Origin: CADEED01 sp043747835
GTDB lineage: Bacteria; Pseudomonadota; Gammaproteobacteria; Steroidobacterales; Steroidobacteraceae
Direction of reading: 5' to 3'
NCBI GenBank assembly: GCA_043747835.1
Contig: JAYTOK010000020.1
Span: forward strand, 38,070-102,069
DNA length: 64,000 nt
The position numbers and the translations under genes were made by a program. Numbering within the stretch: position 1 is the first letter of the stretch; each line of letters opens with the position of its first letter. Below, piece after piece: positions 1 through 9,394 of this stretch. The notes beneath the pieces were generated by a model. The model saw only the letters and a list, made by a program, of their open reading frames with translations. It was not told the origin of the DNA and did not search any database.

Positions 1-36
1 CGCTCGAAAGATTCCGGTGATTGCGAAGGCGCGCGT

Positions 37-753
37 TCAGCCGCGCGCGGCGGTCTTGCGCGCCCGCTTCGCGGGCGCCTTCGTCGCGCGGACGGTCGAA
101 TTGCCGCGCAGAACCACGCGCAGGTCGCCGAGCGTGTGTTCGAGGTGTTCGGTGATCAGCTTGCGGACGCGCGTGTCCTTTCGCTCGATCCAGGCATCGA
201 GCAATGCATGGTGCTCGGCCTCGGCGCGCAGCACGCGGCCCTTCGGCTCGAGGTGCTTGCGGACGTAACGGTCGGCGAGGATGTGCAGCCGCGACACGAT
301 GTCGGTAGTGAGTCGCTGGCCGCAGGGTTGCACGAGCGCCAGGTGGAAAGCGCGATTGGACGCACCCACCGTCGGTTTGTGCGCGACGGCTTCGAGATCG
401 AATTCCGCGAGCGCCTGACGCGCGCGTTCGTGATCGGTCTCGGTGGCGGCGCGACTCGCGGCCGCGGCCGCGTCGGGTTCCAGCCGCAGGCGCAACGCAT
501 AGATCTCTTCCGCCTCTTCGGGCGACATGGGCCGCACGAAGAAACCGCGATTCGGGTGCGACACGACGAGGCCGTCCTGCTCCAGTCGCGCGAGCGCCTC
601 GCGCAGCGGGATCTTGCTCACGCGCAGTTCCGCCGCCAGCGCGTCCTGGCGAATCGGCAGTTCCGGCTCGATGGCGCCCGAAAGGATGAAGTCACGCAGG
701 ACTTCGACCAGTCGGTCGGACAGCGTTCGAATCTCGAGGTGGAGCGGTCTCAT
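37..753 (-). CDS. GntR-family transcriptional regulator, FCD (FadR) subfamily
   Basis: A 238-residue DNA-binding regulator. Residues about 10-75 form a winged helix-turn-helix (RVSKIPLREALARLEQDGLV is the recognition region). Residues about 80-205 form an all-helical FCD ligand domain with histidines in the contexts FHLAL, EHHALL and EHLEH, which in this family usually bind a metal and a carboxylate ligand. The tail is Lys/Arg/Ala-rich. The gene lies downstream of, and on the same strand as, the TonB-dependent receptor gene. It probably controls that receptor and the divergent alpha-galactosidase through the palindrome at 3848-3867. The ligand is unknown; FCD regulators often sense sugar acids or other small carboxylates. 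Confidence 0.9.
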   Translation of the reverse strand: MRPLHLEIRTLSDRLVEVLRDFILSGAIEPELPIRQDALAAELRVSKIPLREALARLEQDGLVVSHPNRGFFVRPMSPEEAEEIYALRLRLEPDAAAAASRAATETDHERARQALAEFDLEAVAHKPTVGASNRAFHLALVQPCGQRLTTDIVSRLHILADRYVRKHLEPKGRVLRAEAEHHALLDAWIERKDTRVRKLITEHLEHTLGDLRVVLRGNSTVRATKAPAKRARKTAARG

Positions 754-811
754 CGGGTTTCCGAAGGCTACCTGAATTCAGCGATCTTGCGTCGCTTGCA
801 CCCGATGATAC

Positions 812-844
812 GCGAACCGGCGACCCTGAGAGCCGCCGGTTCGC
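812..844 (-). terminator. Hairpin terminator of the TonB receptor gene
   Basis: An 11-bp perfect inverted repeat (812-822 and 834-844, arm GCGAACCGGCG) with an 11-nt loop lies about 10 bp past the receptor stop codon. It separates the receptor from the GntR gene. No long U tract is visible, so termination may be partial. Confidence 0.6.
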
Positions 845-853
845 ATGCCTCTC

Positions 854-3745
854 TTAGAATCGCGCGCGAAGTCCCAGGAAGTAGCGACGGCCGATCACGT
901 CATACAAAGTCACATCGGTGTTCGCATCGCCGCCCCAGCTCGACGTCAGCAGCGGCGGCCGCTCGTCGAACGCATTGTCAATGCCGACATGGATATCGAA
1001 TTTGTCGTCGAAGTTGTAGCTTGCGCTGAAGTCGACATACGTAACCCCGCCGACCTCGACGGGGGTGGAGGCCGCGATCGCCGGCAGCGGCGCGAGTCCG
1101 TCGATGTAACGCACCTGCGATCGGATCATGAGGGGACCTCTGTCGTACGTCGCCATGAAGAGCCCTTTGAAGTCCGGAGATCCGCCCGCGCCCTGCGCCG
1201 TGCACGAGCCGAAGAAGCCCGCGCAGTCGATGACGGCCGCGCCGACGATCTGGCTCTCGCGCTTGAACAGCCAACCCGAGTTCAGCATCAGACCGAGTTC
1301 GGCTTCGGGAAGTTTGAAGGTGTAGTCAATCGTGAGATCGATCCCCTCGACCGACAGCGATCCGATGTTGCTGTTGCTCGCGCGGACTTCGAAAATCTGT
1401 CCACTCCCCGTGAGTCGCGTGATCGCGAGGCATGGCTCGCTGTTCGCGTCGAGCAGCTGGTAGCAGACGTCGAGCGTCGTTTGCGCGTTCATCGTCGCAA
1501 CCGCGTCCTCGACCTTGATCTCGTAGTAGTCGACGGCGAGGTTGAAGCGGTCGAGAAACGGCAGTTTCAACACCGCGCCGACCGTCATCGTCTCCGACGT
1601 CTCTTCGGTCAGGGTCGGATTCCCGCCCGATATCTGGTTGAAGCCCAGCGCGGCCTGCACGAACGTGTTGCGCTCCGCGGCCGGCACACCCTGCTGCACG
1701 CAGAAATCACGCTGCGCCTGGGACGGATTGCGGAGGATCGCGCAGGGATCGTTGCCCGGCGAGAAACCGCTGCCAATCGGTGCGAACAACTCGTTGATGC
1801 CCGGAGCGCGGATCGCGATGCTGTAAGCGCCGCGGAATCGCAGCCAGTCGGTTGGACCCCATTCGAGTCCGGCGCGCCACGTGTCCACGCTGCCGAAGTT
1901 CGAGTAGTCGGAACGCCGCGCCGCGACTTCGATCGCAAGCACGTCGGCGAATGGCTTGTCCGCGAGAATGGGGACGCGAACTTCCGCGAACACTTCGGAC
2001 ACATCGAAGCGACCCGCCGTGATGCCACGCGACGCGGTGCCGTATTCGCGTGAGAGATCCGTCGCGCCCGGCATGAACTCGTACTGGTCGTCACGGTACT
2101 CTACGCCGAGCGCCGCCGAAATCGCGCCCGCGGGTAACGAGAGGAATTCGCCCGCCAGCGAAGCGCCCGCGACCGAACGTTCGAACAAGTCCGACGACGA
2201 GCGCGCGGGAGAGATGAAGGCGGCCGCGGCGGGGGTGATCGACCCCAGGCCGAACGGATTGACCGGCACGCAGCCGAGCGTCGCGGTCACGCAAACCACC
2301 TGCCCGCCCACGTTTGTGGAATTTAGCCCTAACTGCAGCCGTGCCGGTGACATCGTGCCGGTCACGACCTCGTCGGTGCGCGAGCGGTGGTACTGGCCGA
2401 AGACGTCCCAACGCCACGTGTGTTCGCCCAGCTCGAAATCGCCGCGCAAGCCGAACGTGCTGCCGAGCGTCGCGCGCTCGAACGCGAAGTTGCGCAGCCC
2501 GAGTTCGTCGGTGCGCCGCGCGATGCCGCCGGCGATGCGCGCATTCCCCGTGCCCATCGGATCGAAGATCGCGGGGTTGTTGACGAACAGCGCGCGCACG
2601 TCGGGCGTCAGCACCGGGTTCGTCGCGTAGTTGAGCACCTCGAAGTACGAGTTCGTCCCGGTGACGATCGAGAGCGAATCGGCGGCCTGCTGGAACTCGT
2701 TCTTCGCGAGCGCATAGTGCAGGTCGAAGTACGTTTCAACGCTGTCGTTGATGGCGTAATGGCCGAGACCCGAAAACTGCCAGCGCTCGAGCGGGCGCAA
2801 TAGATAGTTTCCCGCAGCATAGTTGTAGAGCGTTTCCGGATCGCAGTGGCGCATCACGCGACCGTTCGCATCGAAGCGGATGGAATTCACCGGCGTCGTG
2901 CAGCCCTCGGCACCGACCGGCAGCACGCCGGCGCCCTGTCCGACGTTGAGCGTGCCGATCTGGGCCGCGCTCAGACTCGCGCGCCCTCCCGGGATGTTGC
3001 CGGAGCCACTGCGACCGAGCGAAGCATTGAGGGGCACGCGCGAGAACTCACGGTTTTGCATGAAGACCGCGTCACGCGTCGCACGCGAAGCGAACAAGGT
3101 GAGATTGCCGCGGCCTTCACCGAAGTTCGTGCCGAACAACATGTCGTAGCTCGTCGATCTGGCATCGCGCTCCGCCGTCTGGCCGAACTGCGTCGAGAGG
3201 TCGAAGCCTTCGAAGTCGTCGCGCAACACGAAGTTGACCGCGCCGGTGATCGCATCGGAGCCATAAACGGCGGAAGCGCCGCCGGTGATGATGTCGACGC
3301 GTTTCACGAGCGCATTCGGGATGGTCGCGAGATCGACGCTGCCGGCGCCGTTCGCGGGAATGAATCGGCGGCCGTTGACCAGCGTGAGCGTGCGCGTGGC
3401 GCCGAGGCCGCGCAGATTCGCGGTGAGCACGCCGGAGCCGCCCGCCGAGTTCACGCTCGAGTTGTTGCCGGCCGACAACTGCGGCAACTCGTTGAGGACG
3501 GCTTCAACCGTGGTGTCACCCGACAAACGGACGGCATCCTCGGTGATGACGGTCGTCGGGCTCGGCGCGGAGAGATCGCTGCGCACGAGACGGGAACCCG
3601 TGACGACGACCTCATCTATCTGCTCGCGGGTTTCCTGCGCAAACGCTGGCGTTACTGCCAGGAAGCCCGCTGCGACGAGGAATCGAAGATGGATGAATGT
3701 GGAATGGCGCGAACCGCGCCGCCCGGAATCTGGCTGCCTGAACAT
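854..3745 (-). CDS. TonB-dependent outer-membrane receptor
   Basis: A 963-residue receptor. The signal peptide ends near AFAQ (about residue 36) and is followed by a TonB-box-like segment DEVVVTGSR. The plug domain runs to about residue 190 with typical motifs (NGRRFIPANG, GGASAVYGSDAITGAVNF). The rest is a beta-barrel ending in the terminal aromatic signature LRARF. The start is supported by a GGGGAG ribosome-binding sequence just upstream. It imports a bulky substrate across the outer membrane using TonB energy. The divergent alpha-galactosidase suggests a galactoside or related oligosaccharide, but nothing in the sequence proves the ligand. No N-terminal STN domain is present, so it is a plain transporter rather than a signal transducer. 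Confidence 0.93.
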   Translation of the reverse strand: MFRQPDSGRRGSRHSTFIHLRFLVAAGFLAVTPAFAQETREQIDEVVVTGSRLVRSDLSAPSPTTVITEDAVRLSGDTTVEAVLNELPQLSAGNNSSVNSAGGSGVLTANLRGLGATRTLTLVNGRRFIPANGAGSVDLATIPNALVKRVDIITGGASAVYGSDAITGAVNFVLRDDFEGFDLSTQFGQTAERDARSTSYDMLFGTNFGEGRGNLTLFASRATRDAVFMQNREFSRVPLNASLGRSGSGNIPGGRASLSAAQIGTLNVGQGAGVLPVGAEGCTTPVNSIRFDANGRVMRHCDPETLYNYAAGNYLLRPLERWQFSGLGHYAINDSVETYFDLHYALAKNEFQQAADSLSIVTGTNSYFEVLNYATNPVLTPDVRALFVNNPAIFDPMGTGNARIAGGIARRTDELGLRNFAFERATLGSTFGLRGDFELGEHTWRWDVFGQYHRSRTDEVVTGTMSPARLQLGLNSTNVGGQVVCVTATLGCVPVNPFGLGSITPAAAAFISPARSSSDLFERSVAGASLAGEFLSLPAGAISAALGVEYRDDQYEFMPGATDLSREYGTASRGITAGRFDVSEVFAEVRVPILADKPFADVLAIEVAARRSDYSNFGSVDTWRAGLEWGPTDWLRFRGAYSIAIRAPGINELFAPIGSGFSPGNDPCAILRNPSQAQRDFCVQQGVPAAERNTFVQAALGFNQISGGNPTLTEETSETMTVGAVLKLPFLDRFNLAVDYYEIKVEDAVATMNAQTTLDVCYQLLDANSEPCLAITRLTGSGQIFEVRASNSNIGSLSVEGIDLTIDYTFKLPEAELGLMLNSGWLFKRESQIVGAAVIDCAGFFGSCTAQGAGGSPDFKGLFMATYDRGPLMIRSQVRYIDGLAPLPAIAASTPVEVGGVTYVDFSASYNFDDKFDIHVGIDNAFDERPPLLTSSWGGDANTDVTLYDVIGRRYFLGLRARF

Positions 3746-3847
3746 GTCCTGCTCCCCTGTGTTGGTCGGCTGCTGCCGCTTCGCTTCGTACAGGCACCAC
3801 CGGCAATTTCCGCGTTGCTGGTGACGGGCGCGCCATGTACGAAGATT

Positions 3848-3867
3848 GTAGATCGTATACGAACTAC
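3848..3867. promoter_or_regulatory. Near-perfect 20-bp palindromic operator, probably for the GntR/FCD regulator
   Basis: On the minus strand the site reads GTAGTTCGTATACGATCTAC, symmetric at 18 of 20 positions around the centre CGTATACG. FCD-type GntR regulators commonly bind TATAC-centred palindromes. It overlaps the last two bases of the receptor gene's -10 box and sits in the divergent interval with the alpha-galactosidase, so binding would block the receptor promoter and could affect both genes. Confidence 0.7.
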
Positions 3868-3893
3868 AGTATCTTAAGGATTCACGCTGTCAA
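3866..3893 (-). promoter_or_regulatory. Sigma-70 promoter of the TonB receptor gene
   Basis: Minus strand: -35 TTGACA (3888-3893), 16-bp spacer, -10 TACTGT (3866-3871), followed directly by the palindromic operator. The -35 box matches consensus perfectly. Confidence 0.65.
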
Positions 3894-3919
3894 GGCCGCC
3901 GACGGGGCGAACTCGGAAA

Positions 3920-5944
3920 ATGACGCAGGGAAGAGAAGACGCGGTGTGTGCTCGCGGGATCCCCAAACTACTCGCGCTGGCGCTGGTGGTCGCCGCACCG
4001 CCCACGAACGCCGCTGGAGTTCCGGAGGACTTGCTGCGAGCGCACACCGCGCCGACGAATTCCTTCTGGGTCGAGGAGCTAGGCCTCGCGAAGTTTTCGC
4101 AGCGGCGCGGACTGCCGAAGGCGGGACGCTCGATCCGCGACCGGCCCATCCTGCTGGGAGGCGTCGAATATCCCCGCGGCATCGGCACGCGCTCGATCAG
4201 CGAATTCGTCATCGACCTCGGGGGCGGCGCGACGCGCTTCCTCTCGATGGTCGGGATCGACGACGTCGTGCGCGACGGCGTGGGCTCCGTGATGTTCCAG
4301 GTCTGGGCAGATGACGTGAAGGTCGCCGACAGCGGGCTCATGCGCGCCGGCGATTCCCCGAGATTGCTGTCGGCCGATCTGCGGGGAGCGCGTGTCCTGA
4401 CGCTCCTCGTCGACGACGGCGGCGACACCAGCAACGACGACGAGGTTGCCTGGGGCGGAGCGATGATCGAGCTGGTACCGGGCGTTTCCCCCCGCCCGCA
4501 GGCGTACACACCGCCTCACGAAACGCCCGCCATCATCGCTCCCCCCGCCTCGTCGTCGTTGCCGGGCCTTCACGGACCGCGAGTGACGGGATCAACGCCG
4601 GGCCGTCCGTTCCTGTTGCGCATTCCCGCGAGCGGAGAAGCGCCGCTGCGCTACGCGGCGCGCGGTCTGCCGCCCGGTCTCACGATCGACGCGGGTACCG
4701 GCATCGTCGCCGGCAGTCTGCGGACCGCCGGCGATTGGCGTGTCACGCTCGTCGTACGCAATGCGCATGGCGAAGCGCGTCGGGAATTGCGCATCGTGGG
4801 TGGAGCGGATGCGCTGGCGCGCACGCCGCCGATGGGGTGGAACTCCTGGAACGTGTGGGGACCGGCCGTCGACGCGCAGAAAGTGCTGGCGGCGGCGGAA
4901 GCGCTCGAGCGCAGCGGACTCGCGGCGCATGGCTATCAATACATCGTGATCGACGACGCGTGGGAAGGCACGCGCGGCGCCGACGGCGTGCTCCACCCGA
5001 ACGAGAAGTTTCCGGACATGCGCGCGCTGGCGGATGCGGTGCACGCGCGCGGACTGAAGCTCGGCATCTATTCCTCGCCCGGCACGAAGACCTGCGAGGG
5101 ATATCCGGGGAGCTATCTACACGAGGCGCGCGATGCAGCAACCTTTGCTTCGTGGGGAATCGACTTCCTCAAATACGACTGGTGCTCGTACGAAGACATC
5201 GCACGAGATCATTCGCTGCCCGAACTGCAGAAGCCGTACTTCGTCATGCGCGACGCGCTCGCGCGCGTCGACCGCGACATCGTTTACGCGCTCTGCCAAT
5301 ACGGCTACGGCGATGTCTGGAAATGGGGCGCCGAAGCTGGCGGTCATCTGTGGCGCAGCAGCGGCGACCTGCTCGACCAGTGGGCGAATCTCGAAAGCGT
5401 CGGGTTCCGACAGGCCGGCCGCGAAGCGTGGACGCGCCCCGGCGAATGGAACGACACCGACATGCTCGTGGTCGGCACTCTCGGCTGGGGGCCGAACCTG
5501 CGCCCGACGCGACTCACCCAGAACGAGCAGATTCTGCACCTGTCGCTGTGGTCGCTGCAGGCCGCGCCACTGTTCATCGGCGCCGATCTCTCGAAGCTCG
5601 ACGAATTCACACTCGCGTTGCTCACGAACGACGAGGTGATCGACGTCGATCAGGATTCGCTCGGAAAAGCGGCACGTCGCGTGTGGAGCGATGCGCGTCG
5701 CGAGATCTGGGCGCGGCCGCTGCACGACGGCACGCTCGCGGTCGGCTTGTTCAACCGGGGACTGGGCGACGCCCAGGTCGAGGTCGCCTGGGCGCAACTC
5801 GGATTGCGCGGACCTCAGGCCGTGCGCGACCTGTGGCGCCGACAGGATCTCGGCAAGTTCGCCGAAACATTCTCCGCAACGGTGCCGCGTCACGGCGCGG
5901 TTCTCCTGAAGATCGGAAAGCCTAACCAGAGGAAGTCATCGTGA
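3920..5944 (+). CDS. Secreted GH27 alpha-galactosidase with NPCBM and Ig-like domains
   Basis: A 674-residue enzyme that should release terminal alpha-galactose from galactosides. An export signal lies in about residues 13-32 (IPKLLALALVVAAPPTNA); a GTG about 9 codons in is an alternative start. An NPCBM-type carbohydrate-binding domain spans about 45-175, a putative Ig fold about 215-300, and the GH27 barrel about 305-665, opening with PPMGWNSWNVWGP. The nucleophile is predicted as D420 in FLKYDWCSY and the acid/base as D483 in WRSSGDLLDQW; WNDTDML is also present. The stop overlaps the next gene's GTG start by 4 bp, so the two are translationally coupled. Confidence 0.92.
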   Translation: MTQGREDAVCARGIPKLLALALVVAAPPTNAAGVPEDLLRAHTAPTNSFWVEELGLAKFSQRRGLPKAGRSIRDRPILLGGVEYPRGIGTRSISEFVIDLGGGATRFLSMVGIDDVVRDGVGSVMFQVWADDVKVADSGLMRAGDSPRLLSADLRGARVLTLLVDDGGDTSNDDEVAWGGAMIELVPGVSPRPQAYTPPHETPAIIAPPASSSLPGLHGPRVTGSTPGRPFLLRIPASGEAPLRYAARGLPPGLTIDAGTGIVAGSLRTAGDWRVTLVVRNAHGEARRELRIVGGADALARTPPMGWNSWNVWGPAVDAQKVLAAAEALERSGLAAHGYQYIVIDDAWEGTRGADGVLHPNEKFPDMRALADAVHARGLKLGIYSSPGTKTCEGYPGSYLHEARDAATFASWGIDFLKYDWCSYEDIARDHSLPELQKPYFVMRDALARVDRDIVYALCQYGYGDVWKWGAEAGGHLWRSSGDLLDQWANLESVGFRQAGREAWTRPGEWNDTDMLVVGTLGWGPNLRPTRLTQNEQILHLSLWSLQAAPLFIGADLSKLDEFTLALLTNDEVIDVDQDSLGKAARRVWSDARREIWARPLHDGTLAVGLFNRGLGDAQVEVAWAQLGLRGPQAVRDLWRRQDLGKFAETFSATVPRHGAVLLKIGKPNQRKSS

Positions 5945-7749
5945 AACTCGTCGGGTTCCTTGCCGTCTTGCTGCCTTGCGCCGCGTTCGCGCAATCGAAC
6001 GTCATCGCGCCCGCCGGATGGGCAGACGATCCGCCGCAACTCTCGTCGCTGGTCGAGATCGCACGCGCCGAGAGCACGCTGCGCGTCGCGGTGCAGCGAT
6101 ACACGGAGGACATCGCCGCGCTCGAACGGCGCTATCCGGTCGCCTATTCGCCCGCGCGCACCGCGCGACTGCGCAAGCACCACGAGGGCTGGCGCCAGAA
6201 GCTCGCGGAACTCGACTTCGCATCGCTCGGCCGCGAAGGGCAACTCGACTACGTCGCGCTGCGCAATCGCATCGCCTACAACCTCGATCGGCTGACTCTC
6301 GACGAGGAGCGCGCTGCGCAGATCGCGCCACTCGTGCCGTTCTTCGACGACATCCGGTTGCTGCAGGAGAACCGCTACGACCGGAAGCGTGTGCACGCCA
6401 GGGACGTGGCCGCCACTTTCGCCAGGATCACCAAACAGGCCGGCGAGCTCGCGAAGGTACTCAAGGAGCCGCCGAAAATGGATTCGAAAGCGGACGCGAA
6501 ACGCAAACCACAGCCCGCGCCAAGCGGCGCGTCCGCCGCGCGAGCGGCGGACGTGATCCAGGATCTGCGCGCCGTGCTCAAGGAATTCCACGAGTACTAC
6601 GACGGCTACGATCCAGAGTATTCGTGGTGGGCACGGAAATCCTTTCCGGAAACCGACGCTGCTCTCGGCGCGTATGCCGACGCGATCAAGTCGGAGTTGT
6701 TAGGGATCAAGCCCGGCTCGAAGGCGTCGATCGTGGGCGATCCGGTGCTCGCCGCCGGGCTGCGTGCCGATCTTGCCGTCGAGATGATTCCCTATTCATC
6801 GAAGGAACTCATCGAGATCGGCGAGCAGGAACTCGCGTGGGTGGAGGAGCAATTCCGCGTCGTCTCGCGCAAGATGGGGCACGGCGATGACTGGAAAGCC
6901 GCGCTCGAACACACGAAGAACCTCGCGCCGGCGCCTGGCGAAGCCCCGGCCGCGATCTTCGAGATTGCCAGCTACTCCGAAGACTTCATCGCGAAAAGGC
7001 ACAACATCACACTCGCGCCGCTGGCGCGCGAGATCTGGCGGCTCGCCATGCAGTCGCCAGAGCGCCAGCTCGTGAATCCCTTTTTCACCGGCGGCGAGGT
7101 CACGCGCCTCTCATACCCCACCGACACGATGAGCTACGACGACCGGCTCATGAGCCAGCGCGGCAACACGCCGCATTTCAATTTCCCGACCGTGCAGCAC
7201 GAACTCGTGCCCGGGCACCACTACCAGGCCTGGATGAACCGCCGCTTCAACGTGCATCGCGACGTGATGAACGACACACCGTTCTGGACGGAAGGCTGGG
7301 CGCTGTACTGGGAGCTCGTTCTCTGGGACCAGGACTTTCCGCGAAGCGACCCGGACCGAATGGGCATGCTGTTCTGGCGAGCGCATCGCGCCGCTCGAAT
7401 CGTCTTCTCGCTCAACTACCAGCTCGGCAACTGGACGCCGCAGCAATGTGTGGACTTCCTCGTCGAGCGCGTAGGTCACGAACGTGCCAACGCGGAGGCC
7501 GAAGTGCGCCGCAGCGCGATGGCGCCGCCGCTCTATCAGGCGGCGTACTTGTTAGGTGGGCTGCAGTTGCGCGCCTTGTACAAGGAGCTCGTGGATTCGG
7601 GGCGCATGACGGCGCAGCAGTTCCACGATGCGGTGCTGATCGGCGGCCCCATGCCCATCGAGCTCGTGCGCGCCCGCCTGTCCGGCGCGCCGCTCGACGC
7701 CAATTTTACGACGAGCTGGCGCTTCTACGATTCGATCCGGCGTCGCTGA
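5941..7749 (+). CDS. DUF885-family exported protein, putative metallopeptidase
   Basis: 602 residues with a cleavable signal peptide (MKLVGFLAVLLPCAAFAQ). The DUF885 body carries HELVPGHHYQ at residues 420-429, a thermolysin-like HExxPGH zinc-site pattern seen across this family, with a downstream EGWALYWELV. It starts with GTG overlapping the alpha-galactosidase stop codon. Members are thought to be periplasmic carboxypeptidases or dipeptidases, but substrates are poorly known. The operon link with alpha-galactosidase has no obvious biochemical reason. The length is normal for the family. Confidence 0.85.
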   Translation: MKLVGFLAVLLPCAAFAQSNVIAPAGWADDPPQLSSLVEIARAESTLRVAVQRYTEDIAALERRYPVAYSPARTARLRKHHEGWRQKLAELDFASLGREGQLDYVALRNRIAYNLDRLTLDEERAAQIAPLVPFFDDIRLLQENRYDRKRVHARDVAATFARITKQAGELAKVLKEPPKMDSKADAKRKPQPAPSGASAARAADVIQDLRAVLKEFHEYYDGYDPEYSWWARKSFPETDAALGAYADAIKSELLGIKPGSKASIVGDPVLAAGLRADLAVEMIPYSSKELIEIGEQELAWVEEQFRVVSRKMGHGDDWKAALEHTKNLAPAPGEAPAAIFEIASYSEDFIAKRHNITLAPLAREIWRLAMQSPERQLVNPFFTGGEVTRLSYPTDTMSYDDRLMSQRGNTPHFNFPTVQHELVPGHHYQAWMNRRFNVHRDVMNDTPFWTEGWALYWELVLWDQDFPRSDPDRMGMLFWRAHRAARIVFSLNYQLGNWTPQQCVDFLVERVGHERANAEAEVRRSAMAPPLYQAAYLLGGLQLRALYKELVDSGRMTAQQFHDAVLIGGPMPIELVRARLSGAPLDANFTTSWRFYDSIRRR

Positions 7750-7777
7750 TGGGATCCCTCGCAAGCAACGGTTGAAT

Positions 7778-7837
7778 GCGGCGCGCGGCGATGCTTTCGT
7801 CGCAAATCGGGCGCGAAGAAATCGCGCCGCGCGCCGC
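7778..7837. terminator. Long GC-rich hairpin between convergent genes
   Basis: A perfect 13-bp inverted repeat (7778-7790 with 7825-7837, arm GCGGCGCGCGGCG) encloses 34 bp in the interval between the convergent DUF885 and amidase genes. It could terminate both transcripts. There is no U tract on either side. Confidence 0.45.
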
Positions 7838-7870
7838 CCTCACTCGCCGGCATCGCAATCCGGCGAACGC

Positions 7871-9382
7871 TCATCGCGTCGCTGCGGGCCGACTCCTGAG
7901 CGCCTGCTCGAAGGAATAGCCCAGCGAAAGCAACTCCTGCTCGCTGCGCGCGCCCGCGAAAAACGACAAACCGATCGGCAGCCCTTCAACTTTCGTCATC
8001 GGCACGGTGAGGTGCGGGTAGCCCGACACCGCGGCTAGCGTCGACGAAGAGCCGACCGAGCGATCGCCGTTCACGAGGTCGATCATCCACGCCGGGCCGG
8101 TCGTCGGCGCGACGAGAGCTACCACCCGGTTCTCGCGCAACAGGCGATCGATTCCCTGCTCCCCCGCGAGCGCGCGTGCACGTTGCAACGCCTTCAGGTA
8201 GGCGGGATCGTCGAGTCCGGCGGTCGCCTCGCTCTGCTCGAACAGATCCTGGCCGAACCATCGCAGCTCGCGCGCTTCCGCGCGGTTGAACGCGATGAGA
8301 TCCGCGAGGCTCCGCGACCTCACCGCCGCGGGCGTCGTCGCGAGATAGGCATTGATGCCCGCCTTGAATTCCGTGAGCAGGATCGGCAGCTGCAGGTCGC
8401 GCACCTCGGCGAAATCGAACTGGCGGATTTCCACGAGCTCCGCGCCCTGCGCCTTCAACACGTCGAGGGCCGCGTCGAAGGCCCGTTCCGTGCGCGGCGA
8501 GAAGCCCTGCAGGAACCGCGCGACTCCGAGACGAACGCCGCGCAACGCATCGGCGCGCAATCCCGCGTGGTAGTTAGTGGACGGCGTGTCCGTGCGCGCG
8601 GTCATGGCCGTCAGCAGCAACGCGGCGTCGGCGACGGTCGCCGTCATCGGTCCGGCGGTGTCCTGCGAGTGACTGATCGGCACGATGCCGTCGGCCGGCA
8701 CGAGGCCCACGGTCGGCTTGAGCCCGACGACGCCGTTCACGGACGAGGGGCACACGATCGAGCCATTGGTTTCGGTCCCAACGGCGGCCGGTGCGAAGCG
8801 AGCGACGATCGCGGCCGCGGAGCCCGAGCTCGATCCGCAGGCGGTGCGACGCGCGTCGTGCGCGTTGACCGCGAGCCCGCCCACGGCGCTCCAGCCGCTC
8901 GACGAGAATCGCGAACGGATATTCGCCCACTCCGAAAGATTGGCTTTCGCGATCACGATCGCGCCGGCGGCGACCAGGCTCGAAGCGACCGGCGCGCTGC
9001 GCGCGCGCAGATTGGCGGTCAGTGCCAGCGATCCGGCGGTCGTCACCATGCCCGCGACATCGATATTGTCCTTGAGAATCACGGGCACGCCGTGCAGCGG
9101 ACCGCGGATCTTCCCGGCGCGCCGCTCCGCATCGAGCAACTTCGCCTCCGCGAGCGCGTTCGGATTTGTGACGATGATGGCGTGGAACTTCGCATCGCAT
9201 TCGCGGATGCGCGCGAGATAGCCGCTGACGAGCTCGAACGAGGAAACACGGTTCGCGGCGATCGCGGCGCTCACCTGCTCGAGAGTCGCGGTGTCGAGAT
9301 CGAGTTTCCCGGCCTTCTGCGCGCCGCAGGTGAACGCGGGCTGACACAGCAGCAGCGCCGTGATGATGAATAATGTCCTCAT
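7871..9382 (-). CDS. Exported amidase, amidase-signature family
   Basis: 503 residues. The start at 9382 is chosen because it opens a clear signal peptide (MRTLFIITALLLCQPAFT); the reading frame continues 33 codons upstream through the start of tag. The Ser-cisSer-Lys triad motifs are present: the lysine in PVILKDNIDVAG, the glycine/serine-rich GSSSGSAAAIVA, and the nucleophile serine in TNGSIVCPSSVNGVVGLKP. It hydrolyses an amide in the periplasm or outside the cell; the substrate cannot be read from sequence. Its start codon is only 12 bp from that of tag on the other strand. Confidence 0.92.
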   Translation of the reverse strand: MRTLFIITALLLCQPAFTCGAQKAGKLDLDTATLEQVSAAIAANRVSSFELVSGYLARIRECDAKFHAIIVTNPNALAEAKLLDAERRAGKIRGPLHGVPVILKDNIDVAGMVTTAGSLALTANLRARSAPVASSLVAAGAIVIAKANLSEWANIRSRFSSSGWSAVGGLAVNAHDARRTACGSSSGSAAAIVARFAPAAVGTETNGSIVCPSSVNGVVGLKPTVGLVPADGIVPISHSQDTAGPMTATVADAALLLTAMTARTDTPSTNYHAGLRADALRGVRLGVARFLQGFSPRTERAFDAALDVLKAQGAELVEIRQFDFAEVRDLQLPILLTEFKAGINAYLATTPAAVRSRSLADLIAFNRAEARELRWFGQDLFEQSEATAGLDDPAYLKALQRARALAGEQGIDRLLRENRVVALVAPTTGPAWMIDLVNGDRSVGSSSTLAAVSGYPHLTVPMTKVEGLPIGLSFFAGARSEQELLSLGYSFEQALRSRPAATR

Positions 9383-9394
9383 GGAGTCGAGTAT

